Assembly (NCBI GenBank): GCA_903891335.1
Contig: CAITDX010000076.1
Span: 1 to 22,048 of the forward strand
Reading direction: 5' to 3'
DNA from: an uncultured bacterium
GTDB taxonomy: Bacteria > Patescibacteriota > Microgenomatia > UBA1400 > PJMF01
Length of the DNA stretch: 22,048 bases
Shown: positions 8,810-16,699 of the stretch, one piece after another
How positions within the stretch are numbered: position 1 is the first letter of the stretch
Layout of the letters: each line of letters begins with the position of its first letter
Position numbers and translations under genes: made by a program
The notes under the pieces: generated by a model
Databases searched by the model: none
The model's input: only the letters and a program-made list of their open reading frames with translations
Told to the model about the DNA's origin: nothing

Positions 8810-9741
8810 AGTCGTAATCCAAGCAGTGTCTTTATTCTAGCAAGAAAACTGCTTTTTTCAGCACTGACACTAATATAGGTACCACTGATGGACAAAATCA
8901 TGCTGAGCAGTAAGGCAGCAGAAATTTTTTCACCATAGACGACAATGCCTGCCAGTGCCGCAAATTCAGGCGAAAGCAAACTACTAAGTGAAGCGGTGTG
9001 GGCAGACAGGTGGCGAATAGATAATTGACTAAAACTCATGAAGCCAAGTGCGCCAAGTGCCAGGGCGATCGTGATTCCCATACTGGAAAAAGTAATTTGA
9101 GTAATCCCTCCCAGATAGAGGCCATAGAGTGCTAATGGAAACAACAAGATGCTTGCCGTCAAATTAGTGATAAACACCATTTGCATGACTGAGTAGAAAC
9201 CGCTTAGTTTTTTGGAAAAGATCATGTAAAAGGTATAACCCAGCATGCCAATAAAAATAATGAAGTTACCTGTAAAGGTACCAAGTGACAGTATCTCATC
9301 AGGGTTGCGTGAAAAGACTAGAAGACTGAGTACTCCAAGTAGCGCCAAAGCCATCCCAAAAATTTTACGTTGGTTAACTCTCTCACCAAGCAATACATAG
9401 CCCAAGAGCGTTGCTGCCACCGGAGCAAACACGTAAACAAGTTGTGAAGCAATCAGAGTTGTTCGATTTACCCCCAGTGAAAACATTGTCATATTGATGC
9501 TAATGCCGATTCCGAGAATCACGGCCAAGAGTAAGTGTTTTCTATTCTTGAAGAAGGCAAATGGATTATTTCCCCTCAGAAGCAGCAAAAGAATTGGTAA
9601 ACCGAGCGTAATTCTTAGCCAATTAACGAGCAGAGGATTCATCATGGTTGTCGCCAGCCGAATCAAAAGCGGTAGAATCGCTCCCCCAACGAAGCCAGCA
9701 CCAATCAAGCCAATTAAGCCGAAAATTCTATTTTTTGTCAT
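8806..9741 (-). CDS. EamA/DMT-superfamily transporter
   Basis: A 311-aa protein with about ten membrane helices in two EamA-type repeats. The first runs to about residue 130 and ends in the FAPVAATLLGYVLLGERV segment; the second runs to the GIVVYGEKIS segment near residue 270. The P/A-rich helix followed by a short loop with Gly-Glu at the end of each half is the usual mark of the drug/metabolite transporter fold. The substrate cannot be read from the sequence. Lying between an acyltransferase and a glycosyltransferase and fused to the latter by ATGA, it may move a sugar, a metabolite, or a lipid-linked intermediate as the related ArnE/ArnF proteins do; that role is inference. Confidence 0.85.
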   Translation of the reverse strand: MTKNRIFGLIGLIGAGFVGGAILPLLIRLATTMMNPLLVNWLRITLGLPILLLLLRGNNPFAFFKNRKHLLLAVILGIGISINMTMFSLGVNRTTLIASQLVYVFAPVAATLLGYVLLGERVNQRKIFGMALALLGVLSLLVFSRNPDEILSLGTFTGNFIIFIGMLGYTFYMIFSKKLSGFYSVMQMVFITNLTASILLFPLALYGLYLGGITQITFSSMGITIALALGALGFMSFSQLSIRHLSAHTASLSSLLSPEFAALAGIVVYGEKISAALLLSMILSISGTYISVSAEKSSFLARIKTLLGLRL

Positions 9742-9759
9742 TTCTGATTCGCGTTGCCT

Positions 9760-10389
9760 TTACTGAAAAAGTCTGGGACGACCCAGGCGATAGTTAAGTT
9801 CTTTAGTGTTTGTCTTGCGTTCCCCAATTTCTTTGGCGGGGACACCAGCGACAATTTTCATCGCCTCAACATCTTTGGTGACGACTGAGCCAGCGGCGAT
9901 AATAGCGCCTTTGCCAACAGTTACTCCAGGTAAAATAATCGAACGAGGGCCTATGAATACATAATCACCGATGGTGACTTTTTCTTCGACGGTAGCCATG
10001 GTGTCTGAGTGGATGTCGTGCTGACTTGTCCAAATCATCACATCTGAGGCGATGTCGACGTGTTTGCCAATTTCTAGACCGCCATGGGAGTTTTTTAGTT
10101 GCTTGCGGCCATCGAGGGTGGCTTTTTCACCAATGAGGGTGCCTTCACCAATACTGATGCCTTTGGGAAAATAAATACGGGCGCCCATGTGAATGGTGGC
10201 TCTAGAGCCAATCTTCATTCCTGCTAAGCGATAGCAAAACCTGCGAAAACTATGTGAGGGCACATAACCAACTAGCCACCAGAGTAAGCCAGTGATTAAT
10301 TCTAAGTGAATTGCTTTGCAGCGACCGATGATTTTGTCAATGATTTCTGTTGGAGTGAGGGCACGACCATTTTTGTCAGTGATTGGCAT
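9760..10389 (-). CDS. Left-handed beta-helix (hexapeptide) acyltransferase
   Basis: A 209-aa acyltransferase of the WcaF/WbbJ/NodL kind, expected to put an acetyl group on a sugar. A short N-terminal helical part (1-55) with one hydrophobic stretch (about 31-43) leads into hexapeptide repeats. TSQHDIHSDT (121-130) holds the likely catalytic His124, and the coil end VTIGDYVFIGPRSIILPGV (138-156) is typical. The frame is open upstream to 10560, but the ATG at 10389 is preferred: the family homology begins after it, the extension would run antisense through the 10469 gene, and a TATACT box lies just 6 bases upstream. It is the first gene of the ten-gene operon. No Shine-Dalgarno at a normal distance is present. 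Confidence 0.86.
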   Translation of the reverse strand: MPITDKNGRALTPTEIIDKIIGRCKAIHLELITGLLWWLVGYVPSHSFRRFCYRLAGMKIGSRATIHMGARIYFPKGISIGEGTLIGEKATLDGRKQLKNSHGGLEIGKHVDIASDVMIWTSQHDIHSDTMATVEEKVTIGDYVFIGPRSIILPGVTVGKGAIIAAGSVVTKDVEAMKIVAGVPAKEIGERKTNTKELNYRLGRPRLFQ

Positions 10390-10439
10390 CCTTTTAGTAT
10401 ACAACAGAAATAAAGGAGTATAATGGTAACTAAAAGGAT
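10388..10439. repeat. 11-bp perfect inverted repeat in a divergent promoter region
   Basis: ATCCTTTTAGT (10388-10398) and its exact complement ACTAAAAGGAT (10429-10439) are 30 bases apart. They flank the two divergent -10 boxes, and the left arm overlaps the start codon of the acyltransferase. A similar but imperfect TTCTTTTAGA lies at 10451-10460. The layout suits a binding site for a dimeric regulator or DNA looping, but no regulator gene is present in the window. Confidence 0.5.
10396..10401 (-). promoter_or_regulatory. -10 box (TATACT) of the ten-gene sugar operon, probably leaderless
   Basis: On the minus strand TATACT is followed by 6 bases and then the ATG of the acyltransferase gene, so transcription would begin at or next to the A of the start codon. 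No good -35 is seen at 16-18 bases. A second minus-strand TATACT lies at 10417-10422. Confidence 0.45.
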
Positions 10440-10464
10440 ACTTAGAGTATTCTTTTAGAAAGGG
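10419..10464 (+). promoter_or_regulatory. Promoter -10 (TATAAT) and Shine-Dalgarno of the 111-aa gene
   Basis: TATAAT at 10419-10424 is a consensus -10 box; the -35 is weak. It would give a leader of roughly 38 bases that contains AAAGGG at 10459-10464, 4 bases before the ATG. This gene therefore uses a leadered, Shine-Dalgarno start, unlike the neighbouring operon heads. Confidence 0.5.
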
Positions 10465-10468
10465 ATTT

Positions 10469-10804
10469 ATGTCTTTAGAGGCTCTTGATAAAGATACTGG
10501 TATTATTTTTGCTGGTCCAGATAATCGAGGCGATTTATTGCAGCGATTTCCTAAAGGCAAAACAATTTGGCAGCAAGATGAAAAAATCGAAATTAAAAAA
10601 GCTGTAAACGTAAGAGCAGTCTATGTGTGTTCTGGAGATAGAGAATTTTATTCAATTTACGTGCCAACCGGTTTATTTAAACCAGATAAAAAAATTGCTG
10701 AGATTTCAGTTAAAGGAATCCCAGCCAGTGAGCATGATGCCTATCTTATGGCAGAAATAGGAAAAATAGTCGATGTTAAGAGATTAGTTGTTCAGGCCAT
10801 TTAA
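10469..10804 (+). CDS. Hypothetical protein, 111 aa
   Basis: I do not recognise this protein. It is a small soluble alpha/beta-looking protein with no signal peptide or membrane segment. It has alternating charged and hydrophobic stretches such as EKIEIKKAVNVRAVYVCSGD (residues 38-57), the phrase FYSIYVPTGLF (60-70), and a C-terminal helical part ending VVQAI. It is likely to be real: it has a consensus -10 box, a Shine-Dalgarno, and is the only plus-strand gene between two minus-strand operons. Its TAA (10802-10804) directly abuts the TAA of convergent ruvB with no gap. The base composition is somewhat more AT-rich than the adjacent sugar genes. Function is unknown. Confidence 0.65.
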   Translation: MSLEALDKDTGIIFAGPDNRGDLLQRFPKGKTIWQQDEKIEIKKAVNVRAVYVCSGDREFYSIYVPTGLFKPDKKIAEISVKGIPASEHDAYLMAEIGKIVDVKRLVVQAI

Positions 10805-11806
10805 TTACGCATTATTTGGATTTTTTCTACCAAAATGCTGATAGGCTCGCTCGCTTAACACTCTCCCCGTAGCAGTGCGTTTGATCATCCCAATTTGAAT
10901 CAGATAGGGTTCAAGAACTTCTTCGATGGTGCCGGGGTCTTCGTTGATGGAGGCAGACAGGGTTTTTAGGCCCACTGGTCCACCGTGGTGCTTATCAATC
11001 ATGGCTAAGATGAGTCGACGATCATTTTCATCGAGGCCAAGTTCGTCGATTTCAAAAATTGAGAGGGCTTGTTGGACTAAATCAAGAGTGATGCTGTTTT
11101 GCTCGAGAACTTGAGTGAAATCGCGAACCCGCTTAAGTAATTTGAGAGCAATACGTGGCGTGCCCCGTGAGCGACTAGCGATGGCAAGAGCGGCTGCCGC
11201 TTCTAGTGAAGCGCCAAGTTTGAGACTAGCAGCTTGGAGAATACCGCTGAGTTCAGTAGGACTATAAAATTCTAATCGATGAATCAAGCCAAACCGATCG
11301 CGGAATGGTCCGGTCAGCAAACCGAAGCGAGTAGTGGCGCCCACCAAAGTAAATTTAGCCAGATCAAGGCGAACTGTGCGCGCTGAAGGGCCCTTGCCAA
11401 TGACAATATCGAGGGCAAAGTCTTCCATAGCCGGATAAAGGGTTTCCTCAACTGCTTTGGGAAGGCGGTGAATTTCATCGATGAAGAGCACGTCGCCGTC
11501 TTCTAAGTTGGTGAGGATGGCAGCCAGATCGCCGGCCTTGGATAGTGCAGTACCAGAAGTGATTTTGAAGTTACTCCCCATTTCTTTGGCGATGAGTTGG
11601 GAGAGGGTGGTTTTACCCAATCCTGGAGGGCCATAAAACAGCACATGATCAACTGCTTCGTGGCGGCCCTTGGCGGCCTTGATAGCAATTTGGAGGGATT
11701 TCTTGATGTTTTCTTGACCAGTGAATTCTTGCCAGTCTTGCGCTCGTAATGAAGTAAAAAGCATTTCTTCATCAGTGCTGGAAATGAGGGGTTTAGGATT
11801 TGGCAT
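10805..11806 (-). CDS. ruvB: Holliday junction branch migration ATPase RuvB
   Basis: A 333-aa AAA+ ATPase that works as a hexameric ring with RuvA to drive branch migration of Holliday junctions. Walker A GPPGLGKT (59-66), Walker B DEIH (110-113), sensor 1 GATT (156-159), the arginine-finger segment RDRFG (169-173), and the C-terminal winged helix with HHGGPVGLKTLSASINED and GRVLSERAYQHFG are all present and intact, and the length is normal. The frame is also open from a TTG at 11812, but the ATG at 11806 is the better start. It lies 14 bases after ruvA and is the last gene of the second operon. No terminator hairpin fits in the zero-length gap to the convergent gene. Confidence 0.97.
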   Translation of the reverse strand: MPNPKPLISSTDEEMLFTSLRAQDWQEFTGQENIKKSLQIAIKAAKGRHEAVDHVLFYGPPGLGKTTLSQLIAKEMGSNFKITSGTALSKAGDLAAILTNLEDGDVLFIDEIHRLPKAVEETLYPAMEDFALDIVIGKGPSARTVRLDLAKFTLVGATTRFGLLTGPFRDRFGLIHRLEFYSPTELSGILQAASLKLGASLEAAAALAIASRSRGTPRIALKLLKRVRDFTQVLEQNSITLDLVQQALSIFEIDELGLDENDRRLILAMIDKHHGGPVGLKTLSASINEDPGTIEEVLEPYLIQIGMIKRTATGRVLSERAYQHFGRKNPNNA

Positions 11807-11820
11807 AGGCAACGGTGGGT

Positions 11821-12396
11821 TTACTTGCCCGAATTCATCTTGATAATCGTTTTGATGGCAACTTGCAGATCGAGGTTTTCAACATCGAGTGCGGACATGG
11901 ATTGCATAATTACTTGCTCATCGAAGCCAAGTCCAAGTAGTGCGTCCATGACGTCCTGAGCTTTGGGACTCAAAGTACTGAGGTTGAGTTCTTGGAGACT
12001 GCCAAGTTTACTCTTGAGTTCGATGATAATTTTTTGCGCGAGCTTCTTCCCCACTCTAGGCACACTGGTGAAAAAACTGGTTTGAGCTTGGCGCACCGCT
12101 TCAATTAGTCGTTCACTACCAGCATCGACCAGGTTTTGGGCAGTTTTGGGACCGACTCCAGAAATGGCGATAAGAAGCTTAAAAAGTTCAAGGTTTTCCA
12201 GACGATCGAAACCATAGAGCTCGAGGCGATCCTCCTTGACATGAGTATAGATATGTAGACTAACTTGCTCAGCTTGCTGACTACTTAATTGACTCAGTAA
12301 GGTGTTGCCGACATGCACTAAATAGCCGACGCCGCCAGTGACAACCACTACCTGTTGTGCTTGGAAAATCGGAGAACCAGTTAAATAAGCAATCAT
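11821..12396 (-). CDS. ruvA: Holliday junction-binding protein RuvA
   Basis: A 191-aa protein, normal length for RuvA, the tetramer that holds the Holliday junction open and recruits RuvB. The N-terminal OB-fold includes GGVGYLVHV (21-29) and the acidic-pin segment HVKEDRLELYGF (52-63) with Glu55 and Asp56 at the same numbers as in E. coli. Two helix-hairpin-helix motifs follow, ISGVGPKTAQNLV (78-90) and VPRVGKKLAQKIIIELKSKL (112-131), then a short linker and the RuvB-binding domain III (about 143-191). The ATG at 12396 is chosen because MIAYLTG is the conserved N-terminus; a longer frame to 12432 exists but would add 12 unrelated residues. Its ATG is fused with the ruvC TGA (12393-12396). 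Confidence 0.97.
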   Translation of the reverse strand: MIAYLTGSPIFQAQQVVVVTGGVGYLVHVGNTLLSQLSSQQAEQVSLHIYTHVKEDRLELYGFDRLENLELFKLLIAISGVGPKTAQNLVDAGSERLIEAVRQAQTSFFTSVPRVGKKLAQKIIIELKSKLGSLQELNLSTLSPKAQDVMDALLGLGFDEQVIMQSMSALDVENLDLQVAIKTIIKMNSGK

Positions 12397-12887
12397 AGTT
12401 TTTTCTTGAGTGTTCGGGCAGCCTGGTGACAAATCATTAAAGCCAGAGCATCAATCGTATCGTCGATGATGGAGTCAGTCAATTGCAGCTCCAGACGGAC
12501 CATTTTCTCGACTGCTTTCTTGTCTGCTCGACCGTAGCCAGTTAGACTCTGCTTGATTTGCAAGGGCGTGTACTCACTAATAGTTATACCATGCTTGAGT
12601 AGACCAGCAAGGATCACTCCTCGAGCCTCACTGACGTGTAATGCTGTACTTTGATTCTTGAACCAAAAGAGTGATTCGATGGCCGCTTCTTGGGGTTGAT
12701 GGATGGTTAATAGTTGATCAAGGCGGGTGCTGATTTGTTGGTAGCGGGCAAATAAATCAAGTGTGCGATCGGTTTCTAGACATTCATAGGCCAAGATTTG
12801 CCAGGAATGAGCTTGTTTTTGACCGATAGCCAGACCAATGCGATCGTAGCCAGGATCGATACCGATGATGATGGGGTTTTTGACCAT
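12393..12887 (-). CDS. ruvC: Holliday junction resolvase RuvC
   Basis: A 164-aa RNase H-fold endonuclease that cuts Holliday junctions symmetrically. The four catalytic acids are visible: Asp11 in IGIDPG, Glu71 in AIESLF, and Asp143 and Asp146 in DDTIDALALMICH (142-154). The last pair has the same three-residue spacing as Asp138/Asp141 of E. coli RuvC. The central ARGVILAGL helix (88-96) and the KQSLTGYGRADK loop (112-123) also match the family. It begins 4 bases after the stop of a GT4 glycosyltransferase gene and its TGA is fused with the ruvA start, giving the order ruvC-ruvA-ruvB behind four sugar genes. Confidence 0.97.
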   Translation of the reverse strand: MVKNPIIIGIDPGYDRIGLAIGQKQAHSWQILAYECLETDRTLDLFARYQQISTRLDQLLTIHQPQEAAIESLFWFKNQSTALHVSEARGVILAGLLKHGITISEYTPLQIKQSLTGYGRADKKAVEKMVRLELQLTDSIIDDTIDALALMICHQAARTLKKKL

Positions 12888-12891
12888 TGTT

Positions 12892-14082
12892 TTAGATCTT
12901 TTCCAATGTCTCTAGTACGATACGCGCCGACTTTTCCCAAGAAAACTTAGCGACTTGACGGCGCATGGCCGTTTTGTATTTCAATTTCTCTTTATGACTC
13001 AGGGTGAGGACTTTAATCATGGCGTCACTGATTTGATGGGAATTTTTTTCATCAACCAAGAAGCCGGCTTGTCCAACCACTTCTCGCAGGCTCGAGTTGT
13101 TGGCGACTATGGGAATGGTGCCAGCTTGCATTGACTCTAGAGGTGGGATACCAAAACCCTCATAGAACGAGAGTAATAAACTGGCAACAGCATGTTGATA
13201 GAGCGCGCGCTTAAATTCATCAGCGACGAAGCCAGTGGTAATAATTTTGTCAGCAAAGGGTGAGCGCTTAATGCGCTCTTGGAGTTCTGTAGTTAGCCAA
13301 CCAAGTTTACCCGCAATCACCAATTGGGGAATTTTTTGTGGCCGAGAGCGTTTGAGGTTGGCCCCAGCTAGTTTACGAGCGCATTCTTCATAGGCCTCAA
13401 TCAGGCCGATGATATTTTTGCGCGGTTGCAAAGTGCCCAGATACAAGAAGTAGTTGCTCTGTAGTTTATGTTTAGCAAAAAATTCACGACTGTGTTGATA
13501 TTCAGCGCTTTTGGCAAACACAAAACTGGGATAGGCCACCACCACGTCTTTACTCTGGCGATGATAGTGTTTGACAATCTCTTGTTTCGAAAATTGTGAA
13601 ATGGTCACAACTTTTTTGGCAAATTTGACGGTGCGAGCAGTCCAGTCACGTAATTTCAAGAGATCGGTGGGCTTGAATTGCTCAGGATAGTGCAGATAAG
13701 CCAGGTCCATGACGCTGCTGACATAGGGCACGCTGGAGATTTGGGGGCCATAATGAGAAAAGGTGAAAAAAATCTGATAATCACGTCGATGTAGCAGTAA
13801 GTGAATTGGCAGCGCCCACTTCGTCCAGAGAGTGGCTGGTTTTATGACCATATAGCGCCAATTTGCTCGAGCCTTGGGGAGGTCAGCAACTTTGGGACTG
13901 GAGAGCAGGATGGTGACGTCGAGGTTCTTGCGCTTGCTAGTGAGGATATATAACTCTTGAAGAATAGCAAAGGCATAGTTATTGCTCCCTACCCGATTGA
14001 TGACATTCGCTTCATTAGCATCAATGGCGATGCGGCGCAGAGTGGTGGTAGAGCTGGTAGCGGTGGGAGTGTCTGTAATCAT
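12892..14082 (-). CDS. GT4-family glycosyltransferase
   Basis: A 396-aa GT-B fold enzyme. After a Ser/Thr-rich, poorly conserved N-terminus (1-15) comes RIAIDANEANV (17-27) with an extended N-terminal Rossmann domain. The C-terminal domain has YLGTLQPRKNI (214-224), the phosphate-binding VIAGKLGWL (255-263), and a complete E-x7-E motif EGFGIPPLE (308-316). These are hallmarks of the MtfB/WbaZ-type mannosyl- or rhamnosyltransferase subset of GT4. No membrane segment is evident. It lies 14 bases after the upstream GT4 gene and 4 bases before ruvC. Neither sugar nor acceptor can be named. It is moderately similar in design to the upstream GT4, perhaps an old duplication. Confidence 0.88.
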   Translation of the reverse strand: MITDTPTATSSTTTLRRIAIDANEANVINRVGSNNYAFAILQELYILTSKRKNLDVTILLSSPKVADLPKARANWRYMVIKPATLWTKWALPIHLLLHRRDYQIFFTFSHYGPQISSVPYVSSVMDLAYLHYPEQFKPTDLLKLRDWTARTVKFAKKVVTISQFSKQEIVKHYHRQSKDVVVAYPSFVFAKSAEYQHSREFFAKHKLQSNYFLYLGTLQPRKNIIGLIEAYEECARKLAGANLKRSRPQKIPQLVIAGKLGWLTTELQERIKRSPFADKIITTGFVADEFKRALYQHAVASLLLSFYEGFGIPPLESMQAGTIPIVANNSSLREVVGQAGFLVDEKNSHQISDAMIKVLTLSHKEKLKYKTAMRRQVAKFSWEKSARIVLETLEKI

Positions 14083-14096
14083 GTTGGTAATACTAC

Positions 14097-15242
14097 TTAG
14101 TGGTGACCGTCAGCAATAGCTTGTTGATAGACGGCCAAGGTGCTTTGGGCAGTTTTTTGCCAGCTGAAGAGATGGAGACGAATAATCATTTTTTTCATTC
14201 GCGCATCGCTGGCAGCTTTGTTTTCATTGAGGGTATTTTCGATCCCTTGGCGAATCGACTGCTCGTCCTCTGGATTAACGAGAGTGGCAGCATTGCCCGC
14301 GACTTCCCGCAGGGCAGGAATATCGGCAGCAATGGTGGGGACACCGTGTGAAAATGCTTCTAGAATTGGTAGGCCAAATCCTTCATAGAGACTCGGATAG
14401 ACAAAGGCTTCAGCGTGGTGATAGAGCACCGCCAGCTCAAAGTCATTAACTCGACCGAGGAAACGGAGATTGGGATTGGTGGTGATTTTGGCACTATCAT
14501 CCCAGGATTCTTCACCAGCAATGATGAGTTGATAGTCTTTAGCCAGGGGCAGCCAGGCTTGGATGAGGCGTTTGAGGTTCTTGCGCGGTTCTCTAGTACC
14601 AACGAAAAACAGATATGGTCGGCTCAGATCGAGGCGTTGCTTGATAGCAGCAATGAGATCAGGACGCTTGGCTAATTCTTGACTGATGGTGGCGACTTGG
14701 GTTGGGAGGGCTTCGTAGACTACGTTAACTCGCTGACTAGGGATCTCTAGGTAGCGAAGGATATCAAGTTTGGTGGCTTGGGAAACGGCAATGATGTGGG
14801 CTTGGCGCTGGCGGAGTTTCAACCAGGCAGCTTGATGCATTTTGAGCACTTGCGGGTGCGCGACTTGCGGAAACTTAATGATCGCCAGATCGTGAATAGT
14901 GGACACTAGAGGTAATTTCTTATCTGGAGGCTGGAGCCAGTCCCAACTGTGAAAGACTTCAACTTCTGGAAAGCGATTTTTGATGGGAAGTAAGCCTAAG
15001 CGCCAAATTTTATCAAGGACGCTCGGTGGAAAATAATCAAGTTGAACTTGGTATTTATCGGGCAAGATATTTTTGAGGGTGTTGCGCAGTTCACTGGCTA
15101 GAAGACGATGTTGGCGTAGTGAGCTGCCGTAGAGGAAAAGCTCGGTATTTTTTTCAGCCGCCAAGGCGCGCACTAAATCGCTGGTATAGCGAGAGACGCC
15201 ACGTTGGTATGGTAAGCTGGATACATCAATCCCAATTTTCAT
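14097..15242 (-). CDS. GT4-family glycosyltransferase
   Basis: A 381-aa GT-B fold enzyme. The ATG at 15242 starts MKIGIDVSSL, the usual first strand of this family, followed by QRGVSRYTSDL, the glycine loop. The frame is open to 15299, but that stretch would add 19 unconserved residues and overlap the upstream gene by 74 rather than 17 bases. The C-terminal domain has FVGTREPRKNL (213-223), IIAGEESWDD (240-249) and the full E-x7-E motif EGFGLPILE (287-295). It should act in the cytoplasm on a lipid-linked acceptor as one step of glycan assembly. It follows a GT-C gene and precedes another GT4 by 14 bases. Confidence 0.88.
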   Translation of the reverse strand: MKIGIDVSSLPYQRGVSRYTSDLVRALAAEKNTELFLYGSSLRQHRLLASELRNTLKNILPDKYQVQLDYFPPSVLDKIWRLGLLPIKNRFPEVEVFHSWDWLQPPDKKLPLVSTIHDLAIIKFPQVAHPQVLKMHQAAWLKLRQRQAHIIAVSQATKLDILRYLEIPSQRVNVVYEALPTQVATISQELAKRPDLIAAIKQRLDLSRPYLFFVGTREPRKNLKRLIQAWLPLAKDYQLIIAGEESWDDSAKITTNPNLRFLGRVNDFELAVLYHHAEAFVYPSLYEGFGLPILEAFSHGVPTIAADIPALREVAGNAATLVNPEDEQSIRQGIENTLNENKAASDARMKKMIIRLHLFSWQKTAQSTLAVYQQAIADGHH

Positions 15243-16698
15243 AACTGTCGTTTGGTAGCTGCGCTGTAGTTGATTTAGCGTAGATTCTGACAAAGCCAAT
15301 CACTGGATAGTCTAGCACGCCGGCCTCGCGAAAGCCTAGGTCAAGAATGAGTTGCTCGAGGCGATTGCCAGAGTCGGTAAGATCGCGTAAATAGTCAAAT
15401 AGCAAGACATAAGAATAGCGATCAATGATTTTGATTTGTTCAGCGAGGTTTGTATTAACACTGGTGTTGAATGAGCCACTGCTAAAGGTTGGAAATTGCT
15501 CGCGGTCATAGTACTGCCAACTGGCAAACGGTGCATCGAAGCCAAAGACCAGAATCGTATTTTTGGGGGCAAAGCGAGTGCTGATCTCTTGCTGGAGGGC
15601 GCGCCAGTTTTCTCGCTGTAAGGCTGGAGTCTGCCAGTAGGCCAGATTTGACCAGATGCCAATCAAAATGATGCTACCTGCAAGCAGCTTGCTCAAGAGT
15701 GGTTTGCTTGGCTGAAAATGCACTACCAACCAGGCTAAAAAGAGTTGCCAGAATGGAAGTAGGAGCAGGACCCGCTTGGCTTGCAGGACTGGCACGACAA
15801 AAGAAACGAGCCAAGAGACTAGTAAAGGGATGGCTAGACAGGTGATGAGCAAAGTGATGATGGTTTTGTGCTTGCGAAGTGAAGCTTGGCGCCACAAACT
15901 CAGGCTCAGAGAGAGAGTGCTGAGTACGATCATGCCTCCCAAAATTAGGAATGGCGCAGTTGGTTCGAGATCGAGGACGCCAAAGATGAATTTAGCGGGC
16001 ACAAGTAGCGCTGTTTTGAATTGCGGCAAACTTACCACCTCTTCCCAACCAGGCATACTGGAGCGCAGGGCTTGACCGGCCGCTAATTGCTCTAGAAATT
16101 TCGGTAGCCACGGGGCAAAACCAGCGACGATGGCTGTGCCCATCATCACCAACCTCGACCAGGGAGTTTTTTGCCAGACCAGAAAAAGCAATTGTCCAAA
16201 TAGTAAGAACGGATAGAGATAGGACGAATACAGGCCAAGAATTGAGAGGATGACGAAGCCAAACCAGCGCTTTTGCAAGAGTAGATAAGTCGAAAAGACG
16301 GCCCAGAGCGTAGGCAAACTGTAGGGGCGCAGTTCCTGACTATAAAACACATGCAGCGAGGAAATACTCAAGAAAAAACTCGCCAAGAGACCGGTTTTGG
16401 GCTTGTGAAGGGCTTTGCCAATCAGGTAAATGCCATAGATGCTGAGTAGCCCAGGGATGAGACTCGGCAGCAGACGCACGAACCACTCTGCTCTCTCTAC
16501 GCCAAACAACTCACCTAAACGAATTCCGACAAAGGTCACTAAGTGCATCAGGGGTGGTTGGAAGTCGTCGCGAATCTGGAGTTGTTGACTGAGTGGACGA
16601 GCGCTCTCGAGGTATTGGGCGGCTTCATCCAGCCAAAACGAACCACCAAGGAGTGGCAGGCGAATCAATAAAGCGACAAAAATAATCAAGTACAACAT
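15226..16698 (-). CDS. GT-C membrane glycosyltransferase (PMT_2/GT39-like)
   Basis: A 490-aa polytopic membrane protein with the first helix at residues 1-14 and the GT-C signature SFWLDEAAQY (20-29) right after it. Asp24/Glu25 sit at the position of the catalytic acid of ArnT/PMT-like enzymes. A second loop motif, DDFQPPLMHL (44-53), is also typical of this group, and SQELRPYSL matches the conserved loop of PMT_2 proteins. About ten further hydrophobic segments run to about residue 350, followed by a soluble C-terminal domain of about 130 residues. It would transfer a sugar from a polyprenyl-phosphate donor outside the membrane. It starts one base after the UXS stop and overlaps the next gene by 17 bases. 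Confidence 0.86.
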   Translation of the reverse strand: MLYLIIFVALLIRLPLLGGSFWLDEAAQYLESARPLSQQLQIRDDFQPPLMHLVTFVGIRLGELFGVERAEWFVRLLPSLIPGLLSIYGIYLIGKALHKPKTGLLASFFLSISSLHVFYSQELRPYSLPTLWAVFSTYLLLQKRWFGFVILSILGLYSSYLYPFLLFGQLLFLVWQKTPWSRLVMMGTAIVAGFAPWLPKFLEQLAAGQALRSSMPGWEEVVSLPQFKTALLVPAKFIFGVLDLEPTAPFLILGGMIVLSTLSLSLSLWRQASLRKHKTIITLLITCLAIPLLVSWLVSFVVPVLQAKRVLLLLPFWQLFLAWLVVHFQPSKPLLSKLLAGSIILIGIWSNLAYWQTPALQRENWRALQQEISTRFAPKNTILVFGFDAPFASWQYYDREQFPTFSSGSFNTSVNTNLAEQIKIIDRYSYVLLFDYLRDLTDSGNRLEQLILDLGFREAGVLDYPVIGFVRIYAKSTTAQLPNDSYENWD

Positions 16699-16699
16699 G

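Noticed and set aside
10390..10560. N-terminal extension of the acyltransferase frame
   Set aside because: It runs antisense through the 10469 gene and the promoter region, and adds residues unlike the family; the ATG at 10389 begins just before the conserved part.
12397..12432. Longer RuvA start
   Set aside because: MIAYLTG at 12396 is the conserved RuvA N-terminus and its ATG is fused to the ruvC stop.
15243..15299. Longer start for the GT4 at 14097
   Set aside because: MKIGIDVSS at 15242 is the normal start; the extension lies in the tail of the upstream gene in another frame.
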